From contig DATKDU010000095.1 in the NCBI GenBank assembly GCA_035512595.1, forward strand, positions 1-13,725: a DNA stretch of 13,725 nt. The letters are read 5' to 3'. The notes under the pieces are model-generated. The model ran no database searches. It saw only the letters and a program-made list of their open reading frames with translations, and had not been told where the DNA came from. This DNA comes from DATKDU01 sp035512595 (GTDB lineage Bacteria > Planctomycetota > Planctomycetia > Pirellulales > Pirellulaceae). The translations under genes and the position numbers were made by a program. Below, one piece after another: positions 1 to 7,423 of the stretch; within the stretch, counting starts at the first letter, position 1, and the number at the start of each line of letters is the position of its first letter.

Positions 1-1538
1 TGCTGGAGCTTGCGGACCGCCTTGGCTTCGATCTGGCGGATGCGCTCGCGGGTCACTTTGAAGATGTGGCCCACTTCTTCCAGCGTGTAGCTGTAGCCGT
101 CTCCCAGACCGTAACGCAGCTTGATGATCTCCCGCTCGCGGTAGCTCAAGGTCTTGAGGACCTTGTTGATCCGCGTGCGGAGCATCTCCTGCCCCGCGCC
201 GGTCGCCGGGCTCTCGGCCGTGCCGTCGGGGAGCAGATCGCCGAAGTGGCTGTCCTCGCTATTGCCGACCGGCCGGTCGAGGCTGATCGGATAGCGGCTC
301 ATGGCCAGCACGCGGCGGGCTTCGTCCACCGTCGTCTTGGCCTTGCGGGCCGTCTCCTCCAGCGTCGGCTCGCGCCCCAGGTCCTGGAGCAATTGCCGCG
401 AGACGTTTCGCACGCGGCTCATGGTCTCGACCATGTGGACCGGGATGCGAATCGTGCGGCTCTGGTCGGCGACGGCGCGGGTGATCGCCTGACGAATCCA
501 CCACGTGGCGTAGGTGCAGAACTTGAAGCCGCGGCGATATTCGAACTTGTCCACCGCCCGCATCAGGCCGGCGTTCCCTTCCTGGATCAAATCGAGGAAA
601 GAGAGACCGCGGTTGCGGTACTTCTTGGCGATCGAAACCACCAGCCGCAAGTTGCCTTCCGACAGCTCGCGTTTGGCCCGTTGATACTCGGTGTAGACGC
701 TCTTGAGCATCTCGACCCGCTTGCGGAGGCTCATGGGAGTCTCCTGGCAGGCCAGCAGGATCGTGCGGACCTCGGAAGTCCACGGCCGGCGCTCGGCGGG
801 CGCACCTTTGTCGGCCTTGTGGGCCTCGATCTTGGCCCGCAGCTCGTCGATCCGCTTGAGGAACTCCTCGAGCTGCCGGATCATCTGCTCGATCCGCTGC
901 GTTCGCAGGCCGAGCTCTTCCACCAGCCGCACGCACTTGCGGCGGCGGCGCGAAAGGCGGGTCCACGAAGCCTTCCGCTTGGTCTTGCTGGCCGAGCGGC
1001 AAAGCGCGGTAATGTAGTCCTTGCGATTGCGCTTGAGGAGGACTTCCAGACAGCGCAAATTGTGGGGGAGTCGGCCGAGGATCTGGTCCTTCTCCAGCTT
1101 GTCGGTGACCGAGACCTGTACCGTGCGGTCGAAGGGAAGCTCTCCCTCGTGAACGCGCTTGAGCACCTTGAAGGCCTGCTGGATCACGTAGTCGCATTCC
1201 AGCAGCTTGGTGCGGAACCGGCGGCGAGTGACTTCGATCTTCTTGGCCAGGAAGATTTCTTCCGCCCGCGTGAGTAGCGGGATCTCGCCCATTTGCGTGA
1301 GGTACATGCGGACCGGATCGTCCGACCACGATTCATTGTCGCTGGCCAGGTCGCTCAGCAAATCCTCTTCTTCAACTTTGACGGGCGCCTCCGCGTCGCC
1401 GGCCGGTCCGGCGACTTCCAGGTCGTCCCCATCTTCCAACTCCATTTCAACGACTGCCTGCGCGGCAAAGCCCTCTTCGTCCTCGGCGGGACGAGGCACG
1501 GCATCGTCATCAAACTCTTCCAAAAGCGCGTCGAACAA
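1..1538 (-). CDS. rpoD: RNA polymerase principal sigma factor RpoD (sigma-70), 3' end outside window
   Basis: Housekeeping sigma factor that directs RNA polymerase core to -35/-10 promoters. About 512 residues are visible. The N-terminus is acidic (region 1.1-like, residues 1-70). Region 1.2 starts near residue 73 with DDPVRMYLTQMGEIPLLT. A basic non-conserved stretch follows, then region 2 (about residues 300-380) with NLRLVVSIAKKYRNRG, FLDLIQEGNAGLMRAVDKFE and the -10 recognition helix TYATWWIRQAITRAVADQSR, followed by TIRIPVHM. Region 3 follows. Region 4.2 has LSYREREIIKLRYGLGDG and the helix-turn-helix TLEEVGHIFKVTRERIRQIE. The window begins inside the terminal KLQ, so only about 10-20 residues should be missing. 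I chose the TTG at 1538 because GTAGGAG lies upstream with 8 nt between GGAG and the codon. An in-frame GTG at 1586 and TTG at 1589 are alternatives. The frame stays open further upstream, but no similarity is apparent there. The family assignment is very secure; the start is less so. Confidence 0.95.
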   Translation of the reverse strand, partial: MFDALLEEFDDDAVPRPAEDEEGFAAQAVVEMELEDGDDLEVAGPAGDAEAPVKVEEEDLLSDLASDNESWSDDPVRMYLTQMGEIPLLTRAEEIFLAKKIEVTRRRFRTKLLECDYVIQQAFKVLKRVHEGELPFDRTVQVSVTDKLEKDQILGRLPHNLRCLEVLLKRNRKDYITALCRSASKTKRKASWTRLSRRRRKCVRLVEELGLRTQRIEQMIRQLEEFLKRIDELRAKIEAHKADKGAPAERRPWTSEVRTILLACQETPMSLRKRVEMLKSVYTEYQRAKRELSEGNLRLVVSIAKKYRNRGLSFLDLIQEGNAGLMRAVDKFEYRRGFKFCTYATWWIRQAITRAVADQSRTIRIPVHMVETMSRVRNVSRQLLQDLGREPTLEETARKAKTTVDEARRVLAMSRYPISLDRPVGNSEDSHFGDLLPDGTAESPATGAGQEMLRTRINKVLKTLSYREREIIKLRYGLGDGYSYTLEEVGHIFKVTRERIRQIEAKAVRKLQ

Positions 1539-1546
1539 GGGGAGTG

Positions 1547-1553
1547 CTCCTAC
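1547..1553 (-). promoter_or_regulatory. Ribosome binding site supporting a TTG start for rpoD
   Basis: On the minus strand this reads GTAGGAG, with 8 nt between GGAG and the TTG codon at 1538. No comparable motif stands in front of the alternative GTG at 1586. This decides the start I used, but the sequence alone is not proof. Confidence 0.5.
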
Positions 1554-1728
1554 AGCGGGACTGACGAATGAATTACCGATAAACACCAAGGCAACGGTCG
1601 CGAACGAATCGCCGGGTTTTCGCCGCGCCTCAGCAGCGAGTGGATGGGGAGTGGCGGTCGTGAACGTTGCGACATTTTTCCAATCATCACGGCGCTGGCA
1701 CACTTTCTTCACAACCCAACGGACAATG

Positions 1729-1757
1729 AGTGTGCGCTACGCCGGTTAACGAGTCAA
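1729..1757 (-). promoter_or_regulatory. Possible sigma-70 promoter for rpoD
   Basis: Minus strand: TTGACT (1757-1752), a 17-nt spacer, then CACACT (1734-1729). The -35 element matches the consensus TTGACA at five of six positions; the -10 is weak (A, A and T conserved). Transcription would start near 1722 and leave a leader of about 180 nt before the TTG start. This is inferred by eye only. Confidence 0.25.
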
Positions 1758-1777
1758 ATCTAACACCAGACCGAACG

Positions 1778-1789
1778 TTGTCCGGACAA
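1778..1789. repeat. Perfect 12-bp palindrome TTGTCCGGACAA
   Basis: The sequence equals its own reverse complement. It lies about 240 bp upstream of the rpoD start and about 20 bp upstream (in the rpoD direction) of the candidate -35 element, a position compatible with an operator for a dimeric regulator. No regulator can be named from the sequence, and 12-bp palindromes also arise by chance. Confidence 0.35.
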
Positions 1790-2424
1790 ACGGGCCAATT
1801 GGCAAAAAATTACGGTCGCGAAAACTTCGCCGCGCCACGATGCACTTTGCGCCAACGGACCAGCTTCCTCAGCCGCATTGACTCCACCGCGCTGGCGGCC
1901 TCGCCAACACTGAGTGAGGGACTGTCGTGAAGGGTGAGCCTCATTGCAGCAAGAGGGCCCGGCCGGTCATCCCACCTCGGCCGGTGGATACGGGAACCCG
2001 CCGACTTCGCTCCGCAAAGTCGCCCAGCACCAATCGTTGGTTCCAGCATCAGCCGACAAGCCCCAGCGACTAGCCCAAAGCATCGGGTGTTGGCGGGTCA
2101 TGCGTCGCAGCTTGTTGCGGCTGTAGCAATTGTAACTACGGCAATCGCCGGGTCCAGTGTCGCAGGACGTTTTCAACTGCCCTGCACTGCCGAGGAGAAC
2201 CATACGGGAATCCGCGGCCTTTTAGCTACTGCCCGACACCTTCCCAAGCAGGGAGGTGAACGGAGTTCTTTCTCACCAAACGTGGGGCGGAACGTCGCCA
2301 AGTCGCGCCCTGCCAATGGCGAGGGCGGCATCCTTGTTTCACCGATCCGCCAGGATTAGCATGTCTCGCAACCCGCGGCATTGCGGGGTCAATGATCGGA
2401 CATTTTGTCGAGGGTTCGTAGTCC

Positions 2425-3219
2425 ATGCTTGCTGTCGATCTGCGCGGTCGCGTCGCCCTGGTAACTGGGGCCAGTCTTGGCATTGGCCGGGCGGCGGCCC
2501 TGGCCCTGGGAAAGTCCGGCGCCAAAGTTGGCATTAACTACCGATCCAATCGCGAAAGGGCCGAGGAGGTCGCAGATGCCATTCGAAATGCTGGTGCCGA
2601 AGCGATCACCCTGCAAGGGGATGTGGCCGATCAATCCCAGGTGGAAGCGATGGTGGAAGAGGTCGCCAAACGTTGGGGGAAACTCGACATCGCCATCAGC
2701 AATGCCGCCTACAGCGACCGCGAGCGGTTCTTCGAGGCGGATATGGCCGGCTTCCGCCGCACTGTGGACGTCACCATGTGGGGGGCGTTCTACCTCATGC
2801 GGGCGGCAACACAGCAGATGATCCGCCAGGGGACTGGGGGGGCAATCGTCATCGTCAGCTCGCCCCACGCGTTCATCCCCGCTCCGCGGGCCATGGCGTA
2901 CAACATGTCCAAGGCGGCAATTGAGCATGCTGCCAGGACCGCCGCGATCGAGGTTGCGGAGTTCCGCATCCGCATCAACCTCATTCAGCCGGGATGGACC
3001 GATACCCCAGGTGAGCGAAAGTTTGCCAGTGAGGAGACCCTCCAATCGGCCGGAGCCAAGATCCCGCTAGGACGGCTGGGGACCCCTGAAGAGATGGCGG
3101 ATGGCATCCTGTTTCTGTGCGATCCACGTCAGGAGTACATGACCGGAGCGTCGTTACTGATCGACGGGGGCATCAGCCTGCCGTGGTGGGCCAACCGAGG
3201 TTCAGCGGCCCCGGGATAA
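2425..3219 (+). CDS. Classical short-chain dehydrogenase/reductase (SDR)
   Basis: Cytoplasmic NAD(P)-dependent oxidoreductase of 264 residues, the usual length for classical SDRs. The Rossmann nucleotide-binding motif TGASLGIG is at residues 14-21. NYRSNRERAEE after the second strand (38-48) carries arginines that would favour NADP. GDV at 65-67 contacts the adenine. The structural motif normally written NNAG is here SNAA (92-95), keeping the key Asn93. Catalytic Ser146 (IVIVSS), Tyr159 and Lys163 (YNMSK) are all present, as is the PG motif after the sixth strand (QPGWTDTPG). The end matches the classical C-terminus (MTGASLLIDGG), followed by a short extra tail. The ATG is preceded by GAGGG with a 10-nt gap. 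It resembles FabG or glucose/sorbitol-type dehydrogenases; the substrate cannot be told. It stands alone on its strand, 141 bp before the next gene. Confidence 0.92.
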   Translation: MLAVDLRGRVALVTGASLGIGRAAALALGKSGAKVGINYRSNRERAEEVADAIRNAGAEAITLQGDVADQSQVEAMVEEVAKRWGKLDIAISNAAYSDRERFFEADMAGFRRTVDVTMWGAFYLMRAATQQMIRQGTGGAIVIVSSPHAFIPAPRAMAYNMSKAAIEHAARTAAIEVAEFRIRINLIQPGWTDTPGERKFASEETLQSAGAKIPLGRLGTPEEMADGILFLCDPRQEYMTGASLLIDGGISLPWWANRGSAAPG

Positions 3220-3360
3220 ACTGGACACTTAGTTTTTGTGAATCGAACCGTGGCCGCAGCCGTCACGTAAACCGCCGTAGCAATTAGGTTTCCAACCATC
3301 CAAAACAGCTACTTGCGGACTGCCGTATTCGCTGAACGACTGCCAGCCGCCCCTCTGCCG

Positions 3361-3897
3361 ATGAAGACAGCCTACCTCCTTCCTTGTAAGTGCGGGCACA
3401 ACTGCGAAGTCGATGCCGGGCAGGCTGGAACCCAGATTACCTGCACCTGTGGCCAGCGGCTGACCGTTCCCTCGATCCGGGGGCTGCGCCAGTTGGAGAC
3501 GGTGAGTACGCCGGATGGGCAGCAGCAATCGCCGCCCTGGAGTCCCACACGCGGCGCGATCTTCTCACTGGGGCTGTTCGTCGCTGCCGCGGGGGTCTTC
3601 TTCAGTGTCTATCACGGTTATTGGTTCTACATCACCACCCGCTACGAAGACCCAGCCGCAATTCAACTCGGCACCGAGCACCAGCATATCGATCATTTGA
3701 GTTTAGTCGATTCCGTGCAACTCTTTCGTCAGGAGGCGAGCGAAGGGTTGGGCGATCCAAACCCTCCCGCTTGGACCGCAATCGACAAAAAGCACGAGTC
3801 CTCGCGGCGGTGGGGGATCATCGGAATGATTGTGGCGGGCGCCGGGCTGTTGGCGTCCGCCGGCTCGATGGTCGGGCGGTCGAAGCGGGCCGGCTAA
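3361..3897 (+). CDS. Small zinc-ribbon membrane protein, function unknown
   Basis: A 178-residue protein I do not recognise beyond its layout. A zinc-ribbon-like N-terminus has paired cysteines C9-x-C11 with C15, then C28-x-C30 followed by G31 (LLPCKCGHNCEV ... ITCTCGQRL), the type of metal knuckle often found at the front of planctomycete membrane proteins. A hydrophobic segment follows at about residues 62-88 (IFSLGLFVAAAGVFFSVYHG), then a soluble, mostly extracytoplasmic or loop section, then a second hydrophobic segment at about 151-172 (WGIIGMIVAGAGLLASAG) and a short basic tail. I chose the ATG at 3361 because the protein then begins just before the zinc ribbon; a TTG at 3313 would add 16 residues, and neither has a strong ribosome binding site. 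Its stop codon overlaps the stop of the convergent permease gene by 4 nt. Confidence 0.75.
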   Translation: MKTAYLLPCKCGHNCEVDAGQAGTQITCTCGQRLTVPSIRGLRQLETVSTPDGQQQSPPWSPTRGAIFSLGLFVAAAGVFFSVYHGYWFYITTRYEDPAAIQLGTEHQHIDHLSLVDSVQLFRQEASEGLGDPNPPAWTAIDKKHESSRRWGIIGMIVAGAGLLASAGSMVGRSKRAG

Positions 3898-5543
3898 CCT
3901 TCGCGGCGAGTCCGCCCCAGCCGGAGGATCGCGGCCGCGCCGATGCCGTAGAGCACGCTGATCGCCAGGCAGATCGCCGCCACGCGATCGTCGGCGCCGG
4001 CGTGAATGTCCCCGAAGAGCCGCCGCTGGAGGGTATCGACGCCGGGGCGCAGGACCAGGATCGACCACGCCAGGTCCCCGGCCGCGATCGCAAACCCGGC
4101 CAGCCACGCGGCGGTCAGCGCCGACGCTCGCTGCGGAATGACGATCCGCGCGAGGATGGACCACCTGCCAGCTCCGTCGAGCTGCGCCGCTTCCAGCGGA
4201 GCACGCGGGAAATGGGACACCAGCGCCAGCACCAGGAGCAGCACGATGGGCAGCCCGCGCACGCCTTGAGCCAGGATCGCCGGCAGATCGGTTCGCGCGT
4301 ACAGCCAGCCGAGAAACGCCACATCGTGATTCAACAGCGCGATGATCGACAGTCCGATGATCGGGCCGGGGAGTGCGAACGCGATCGATGCGATGGTGAC
4401 AGCCAGCCCCGACCGGACCAGCGGCCGCCGCACAAACCAGGCGATGCCCATTGCCGCCGCCAGGTCGAGCGTGGCGGCTGCCGAGGCAAAGAACGCGGTC
4501 CAGCCGAGGTCGCTCCGTACGCTCCACAGCGCGCTCCACGGCATCGAGACGCTCTTCCATGCCGACCAGGTGCGCGTCGGCATCCCTTCTTCCAAGGCGA
4601 CCAGCGTCCCAGCCTTGTAGGCCAGGCTGACAAGCGGCAAGCCGATGGCCACCGCCAGCGGAAACCAAACCGCCGCCATCACCGGCCACTTCCAAGACCC
4701 CAGGTCGTAGACGAGCGGCAGTTGCCGCTCCGCCAGGGCGCGCTGCGAGGCCGCAGCGAGGTTCCACACGCACCACCAACCGCCGGCGACGAGCAGGATG
4801 GTCGCCCCGATTGACACGGCCGATTGACGGACGGCGACCGCGAGCGGCTCGGCCTGCAAAGTCATGTAGACTTGCTCGGCAAGCGTATAGTCGCCTGGAT
4901 CGATCAAATAGATGTTCGTGACGGTCATCTCTCCCGCGGCGCTAATCGCCGCCAGCAGACCCGCCGCCAGCGCAAACGGAGCGATCCGCGGCAATACGAT
5001 GCGGGCGACGACGTGCGGCCCGCTCGCGTCGAGCAGGGCGGCTTCTTCCTCCTCCCGCCGCACGAGCCGCAAGCCGGCGGAGACGATCAGCACGACCCAG
5101 GGGATCGCGGCCATCGCGTGCAGGAAGATCACCGCTTGCATGCCGACGAGCAGCGGCCGTTTCGTCATGCTCGTAAGCCACCCCAGCTTTCCCAGCGCCG
5201 CCTCCCAGCCGCCGACCTGCACATACAGCGGCAGGAACAACAGGAAAACGATCCCCGCCATGGCGATGCGGCGTCCGGGAACATCCGTGCGAAATAGAAA
5301 CAGCGCCAGCAGCGTTCCGATAGGGACCGAGAGCAATGCGACGCTCGTCGCCAAAATGGCAGTGTTCGACAGCACCCGCCAGTTCACTCCCGAGTCCTCC
5401 TCGTCCGCTGCGATCTCCGCGGCCGGTTTCGGCCCCGCTGTCGAGCTTGCCCCAGTGGGCTGAGAAAGCGCAGCCGCTGGCCCCAGGGTCAACAGGATTG
5501 CCCCCCAGATGCCGATCCACAGCGCTGGCCGGTGCCGCTCCAT
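3894..5543 (-). CDS. Fused two-domain ABC transporter permease (ferric iron/thiamine-type)
   Basis: Inner-membrane subunit of an ABC importer, 549 residues, carrying two homologous permease halves in one chain as in FbpB/SfuB and ThiP. After a hydrophobic N-terminus (residues 8-26) and a hydrophilic linker, the first half runs from about 55 to 265 and the second from about 285 to 545, each with about six membrane segments. Each half has an EAA loop that docks the ATPase: EEAALLDASG...RIVLP at 167-185 and LEAAQLDGAG...RIVIP at 449-470. The length fits the family. No ATPase or substrate-binding protein gene is in the window: downstream lies a convergent gene and upstream a divergent lipoprotein gene. 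The transported substrate is therefore open (Fe3+, thiamine, phosphonate or a similar anion are all possible). The ATG at 5543 has no strong ribosome binding site. Confidence 0.88.
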   Translation of the reverse strand: MERHRPALWIGIWGAILLTLGPAAALSQPTGASSTAGPKPAAEIAADEEDSGVNWRVLSNTAILATSVALLSVPIGTLLALFLFRTDVPGRRIAMAGIVFLLFLPLYVQVGGWEAALGKLGWLTSMTKRPLLVGMQAVIFLHAMAAIPWVVLIVSAGLRLVRREEEEAALLDASGPHVVARIVLPRIAPFALAAGLLAAISAAGEMTVTNIYLIDPGDYTLAEQVYMTLQAEPLAVAVRQSAVSIGATILLVAGGWWCVWNLAAASQRALAERQLPLVYDLGSWKWPVMAAVWFPLAVAIGLPLVSLAYKAGTLVALEEGMPTRTWSAWKSVSMPWSALWSVRSDLGWTAFFASAAATLDLAAAMGIAWFVRRPLVRSGLAVTIASIAFALPGPIIGLSIIALLNHDVAFLGWLYARTDLPAILAQGVRGLPIVLLLVLALVSHFPRAPLEAAQLDGAGRWSILARIVIPQRASALTAAWLAGFAIAAGDLAWSILVLRPGVDTLQRRLFGDIHAGADDRVAAICLAISVLYGIGAAAILRLGRTRREG

Positions 5544-5605
5544 GGGGACCAGTGTAGCGTGGGACGGCTAGCAGCCGGAGCCTCAAAAGTTTTCGGCAAA
5601 TCGGC

Positions 5606-5634
5606 GGGAATAAAAAGACGATTCGTCAGGTCTA
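5606..5634 (+). promoter_or_regulatory. Possible ECF-sigma-type promoter for the VWA lipoprotein gene
   Basis: GGGAATAA (5606-5613), a 16-nt gap, then GTCTA (5630-5634). This spacing and the GGAA core resemble promoters read by extracytoplasmic-function sigma factors. It lies about 120 bp upstream of the start at 5757. Identified by eye; a match of this size can be chance. Confidence 0.25.
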
Positions 5635-5756
5635 TCTGATGGAGGGGCCTGGCGGCGGGCGCGACCGGGCGAGTTCTCGCCTGGCGCTCGCGAGTTACCT
5701 GAAAGCCAACATCCTCCGGCGGCATTGCGCGCTCCATTTTCAGCAGGAGAATTCTC

Positions 5757-7415
5757 ATGGTCCGCTCCCTGGTCGGTTCCTGCCTTTTCATTTTGATTGC
5801 GGCACTTGCCGGCTGCGGTGACAAAGGCGGCCGCCAGACCAGCGTGGACGGCACCGCCGCTCCACCGCCCGCCGATGCTGCCGCCCCAGCGGCGATCGAA
5901 GGGATCGGCCCGGGGGAAGGGGGAGACAAGCACGCCTACCTGCAAGAAAACCCGTTCCTTCACGTGAGCGATGCGCCGCTTTCCACGTTCTCCGTCGATG
6001 TCGATACGGCGTCATATTCCAAGGTCCGCGGCTACCTGTTCGATCAGCGCTCGCTGCCGCCGCCGGATGCCGTCCGCATCGAAGAGCTCGTCAATTATTT
6101 TGACTACGACTATTCGCCGCCCGCCGATCAGCATCCGTTTGCCGTCCATCTCGAAGCGGCGACCTGTCCCTGGCAGCCCGAGCACCGCCTCGTCCGCTGC
6201 GGCATTCAGGGAAAACGAATCGACGACGAGCGGCCGCCGAGCAACCTCGTCTTTCTGATCGACGTCTCCGGCTCCATGGACGCACCGAACAAGCTGCCGC
6301 TGGTGAAGCAGGGGCTGGCCATGCTGGTGCGGCAACTCGGCGAGAACGACCGGGTGGCGATGGTCGTCTATGCGGGGGCCGCCGGCCTGGTGCTCCCTTC
6401 CACCAGCGGCCAACAGCAGCCGCGGATTCTGGCGGCACTGGAGAGCCTCGATGCCGGCGGGTCCACCAACGGCGGCGCGGGGATCAAGCTGGCCTACCGC
6501 ATCGCGCAGGAGGATTTCATCAAGGGAGGGACCAATCGCGTCATTCTCTGCTCCGACGGCGACTTCAACGTCGGAGTCACCAGCACCGGCGACCTCGTGC
6601 GGCTGGCGATCGACAAAGCGAAGGCCGGCGTCTTTCTCTCGGTCCTCGGTTTCGGCTTCGGCAATCACAACGACGCCATGCTCGAAGAAATTGCCGACAA
6701 GGCCGACGGCAATTACGCCTTCATCGACACCCAGGCCGAGGCCAAGAAAGTCCTCGTCGAGCAAATGGCCGGCACGCTGGTGACGATCGCCAAGGACGTG
6801 AAGATTCAGGTCGAGTTCAACCCGGCGCAAGTCTCCGCGTATCGGTTGATCGGTTACGAGAACCGGCTGCTGGCCGCTCGCGACTTCAACGACGACACGA
6901 AGGATGCCGGCGAGATCGGGGCGGGGCATCGGGTGACGGCGTTTTATGAAATCGTGCCGGTCGGCGTCGAAGCACCTGCTCCGCTGGTCGATCCGCTCAA
7001 GTATCAACCCGCCCGATCGGCGGCCGACGCATCCGCGCCACCGGCGAGCGAATTTGGCAACGAACTTTTGACGATCAAGCTCCGCTACCAGCCGCCGGCA
7101 GGAGGCGACAGCACGCTGATGACCTTCCCGCTCAAAGCCGGCGACCAGAAATTCGGCCAGGCCACCCGCGACTTTCAGTTTGCCGCGGCAGTCGCGTCCT
7201 TTGGCATGCTGCTCCGCGATTCCAAGCACCGGGGGGATACGTCGTATGCGGCGGTGCTCGAAACGGCGTCGGCCGCCTGCGGCCCGGACGAGCACGGTTA
7301 CCGGGCGGAGTTTTTGGAACTGGTCAAAGCGGCCAGCCGCCTGGCGGACAAGTCGGATGCCAGGCCCGGCACGATGGAAAGCTGGAGCGAAGGGCGCGTG
7401 GCACAGCGGCAGTGA
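5757..7415 (+). CDS. YfbK-like von Willebrand factor A domain lipoprotein
   Basis: Predicted envelope lipoprotein of 552 residues. The signal peptide ends in a lipobox, LAGC, with Cys20 as the lipidated residue, followed by an Ala/Pro-rich linker. Residues 65-125 match the domain found before the VWA domain in YfbK proteins (NPFLHVSDAPLSTFSVDVDT). The VWA domain spans about 163-345 and has an intact metal-ion-dependent adhesion site: DVSGSM at 169-174, Thr237 in GGSTNGG and Asp267 in CSDGDFN. The C-terminal part (about 355-548, with the conserved stretch DFQFAAAVASFGMLLRDS) matches the conserved C-terminal domain of this family. AGGAG stands 7-8 nt before the ATG. The exact function is unknown; VWA domains bind protein partners through a divalent metal, and planctomycetes carry many such proteins. 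It is divergent from the permease gene and convergent with the next gene, 8 bp away. Confidence 0.9.
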   Translation: MVRSLVGSCLFILIAALAGCGDKGGRQTSVDGTAAPPPADAAAPAAIEGIGPGEGGDKHAYLQENPFLHVSDAPLSTFSVDVDTASYSKVRGYLFDQRSLPPPDAVRIEELVNYFDYDYSPPADQHPFAVHLEAATCPWQPEHRLVRCGIQGKRIDDERPPSNLVFLIDVSGSMDAPNKLPLVKQGLAMLVRQLGENDRVAMVVYAGAAGLVLPSTSGQQQPRILAALESLDAGGSTNGGAGIKLAYRIAQEDFIKGGTNRVILCSDGDFNVGVTSTGDLVRLAIDKAKAGVFLSVLGFGFGNHNDAMLEEIADKADGNYAFIDTQAEAKKVLVEQMAGTLVTIAKDVKIQVEFNPAQVSAYRLIGYENRLLAARDFNDDTKDAGEIGAGHRVTAFYEIVPVGVEAPAPLVDPLKYQPARSAADASAPPASEFGNELLTIKLRYQPPAGGDSTLMTFPLKAGDQKFGQATRDFQFAAAVASFGMLLRDSKHRGDTSYAAVLETASAACGPDEHGYRAEFLELVKAASRLADKSDARPGTMESWSEGRVAQRQ

Positions 7416-7423
7416 CCCGCTGA

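Larger units (their letters stand above)
1539..2424. other. Intergenic stretch between divergent rpoD and SDR genes, no convincing gene
   Basis: About 0.9 kb. The open frames here are short, overlap on both strands and give low-complexity Arg/Ser/Pro-rich translations with no recognisable motif; the longest (1934-2359, plus) has no clear ribosome binding site. Sites seen: a perfect 12-bp palindrome at 1778-1789, a candidate rpoD promoter at 1729-1757, a direct repeat CGGCCGGT (within about 1960-1985), and a small 5-bp-stem hairpin at 2372-2387 (CCCGC/GCGGG) about 37 nt before the SDR start. The region could hold an rpoD leader, a small RNA or a decayed gene; nothing in it lets me choose. Confidence 0.5.

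Noticed and set aside
66..1277. 403-residue open frame on the plus strand
   Set aside because: Complementary to rpoD, whose minus-strand translation shows all sigma-70 regions.
259..1329. 356-residue open frame on the minus strand
   Set aside because: Same strand as rpoD but a different frame; the rpoD frame carries the conserved motifs and this one gives low-complexity Arg/Gly/Pro sequence.
1934..2359. 141-residue open frame in the gap after rpoD
   Set aside because: No convincing ribosome binding site, no recognisable domain and overlapping frames of similar size on the other strand.
3390..4814. 474-residue open frame on the plus strand
   Set aside because: Overlaps the zinc-ribbon gene in another frame and runs antisense to the permease; the translation is Arg/Gln/His-rich without motifs.
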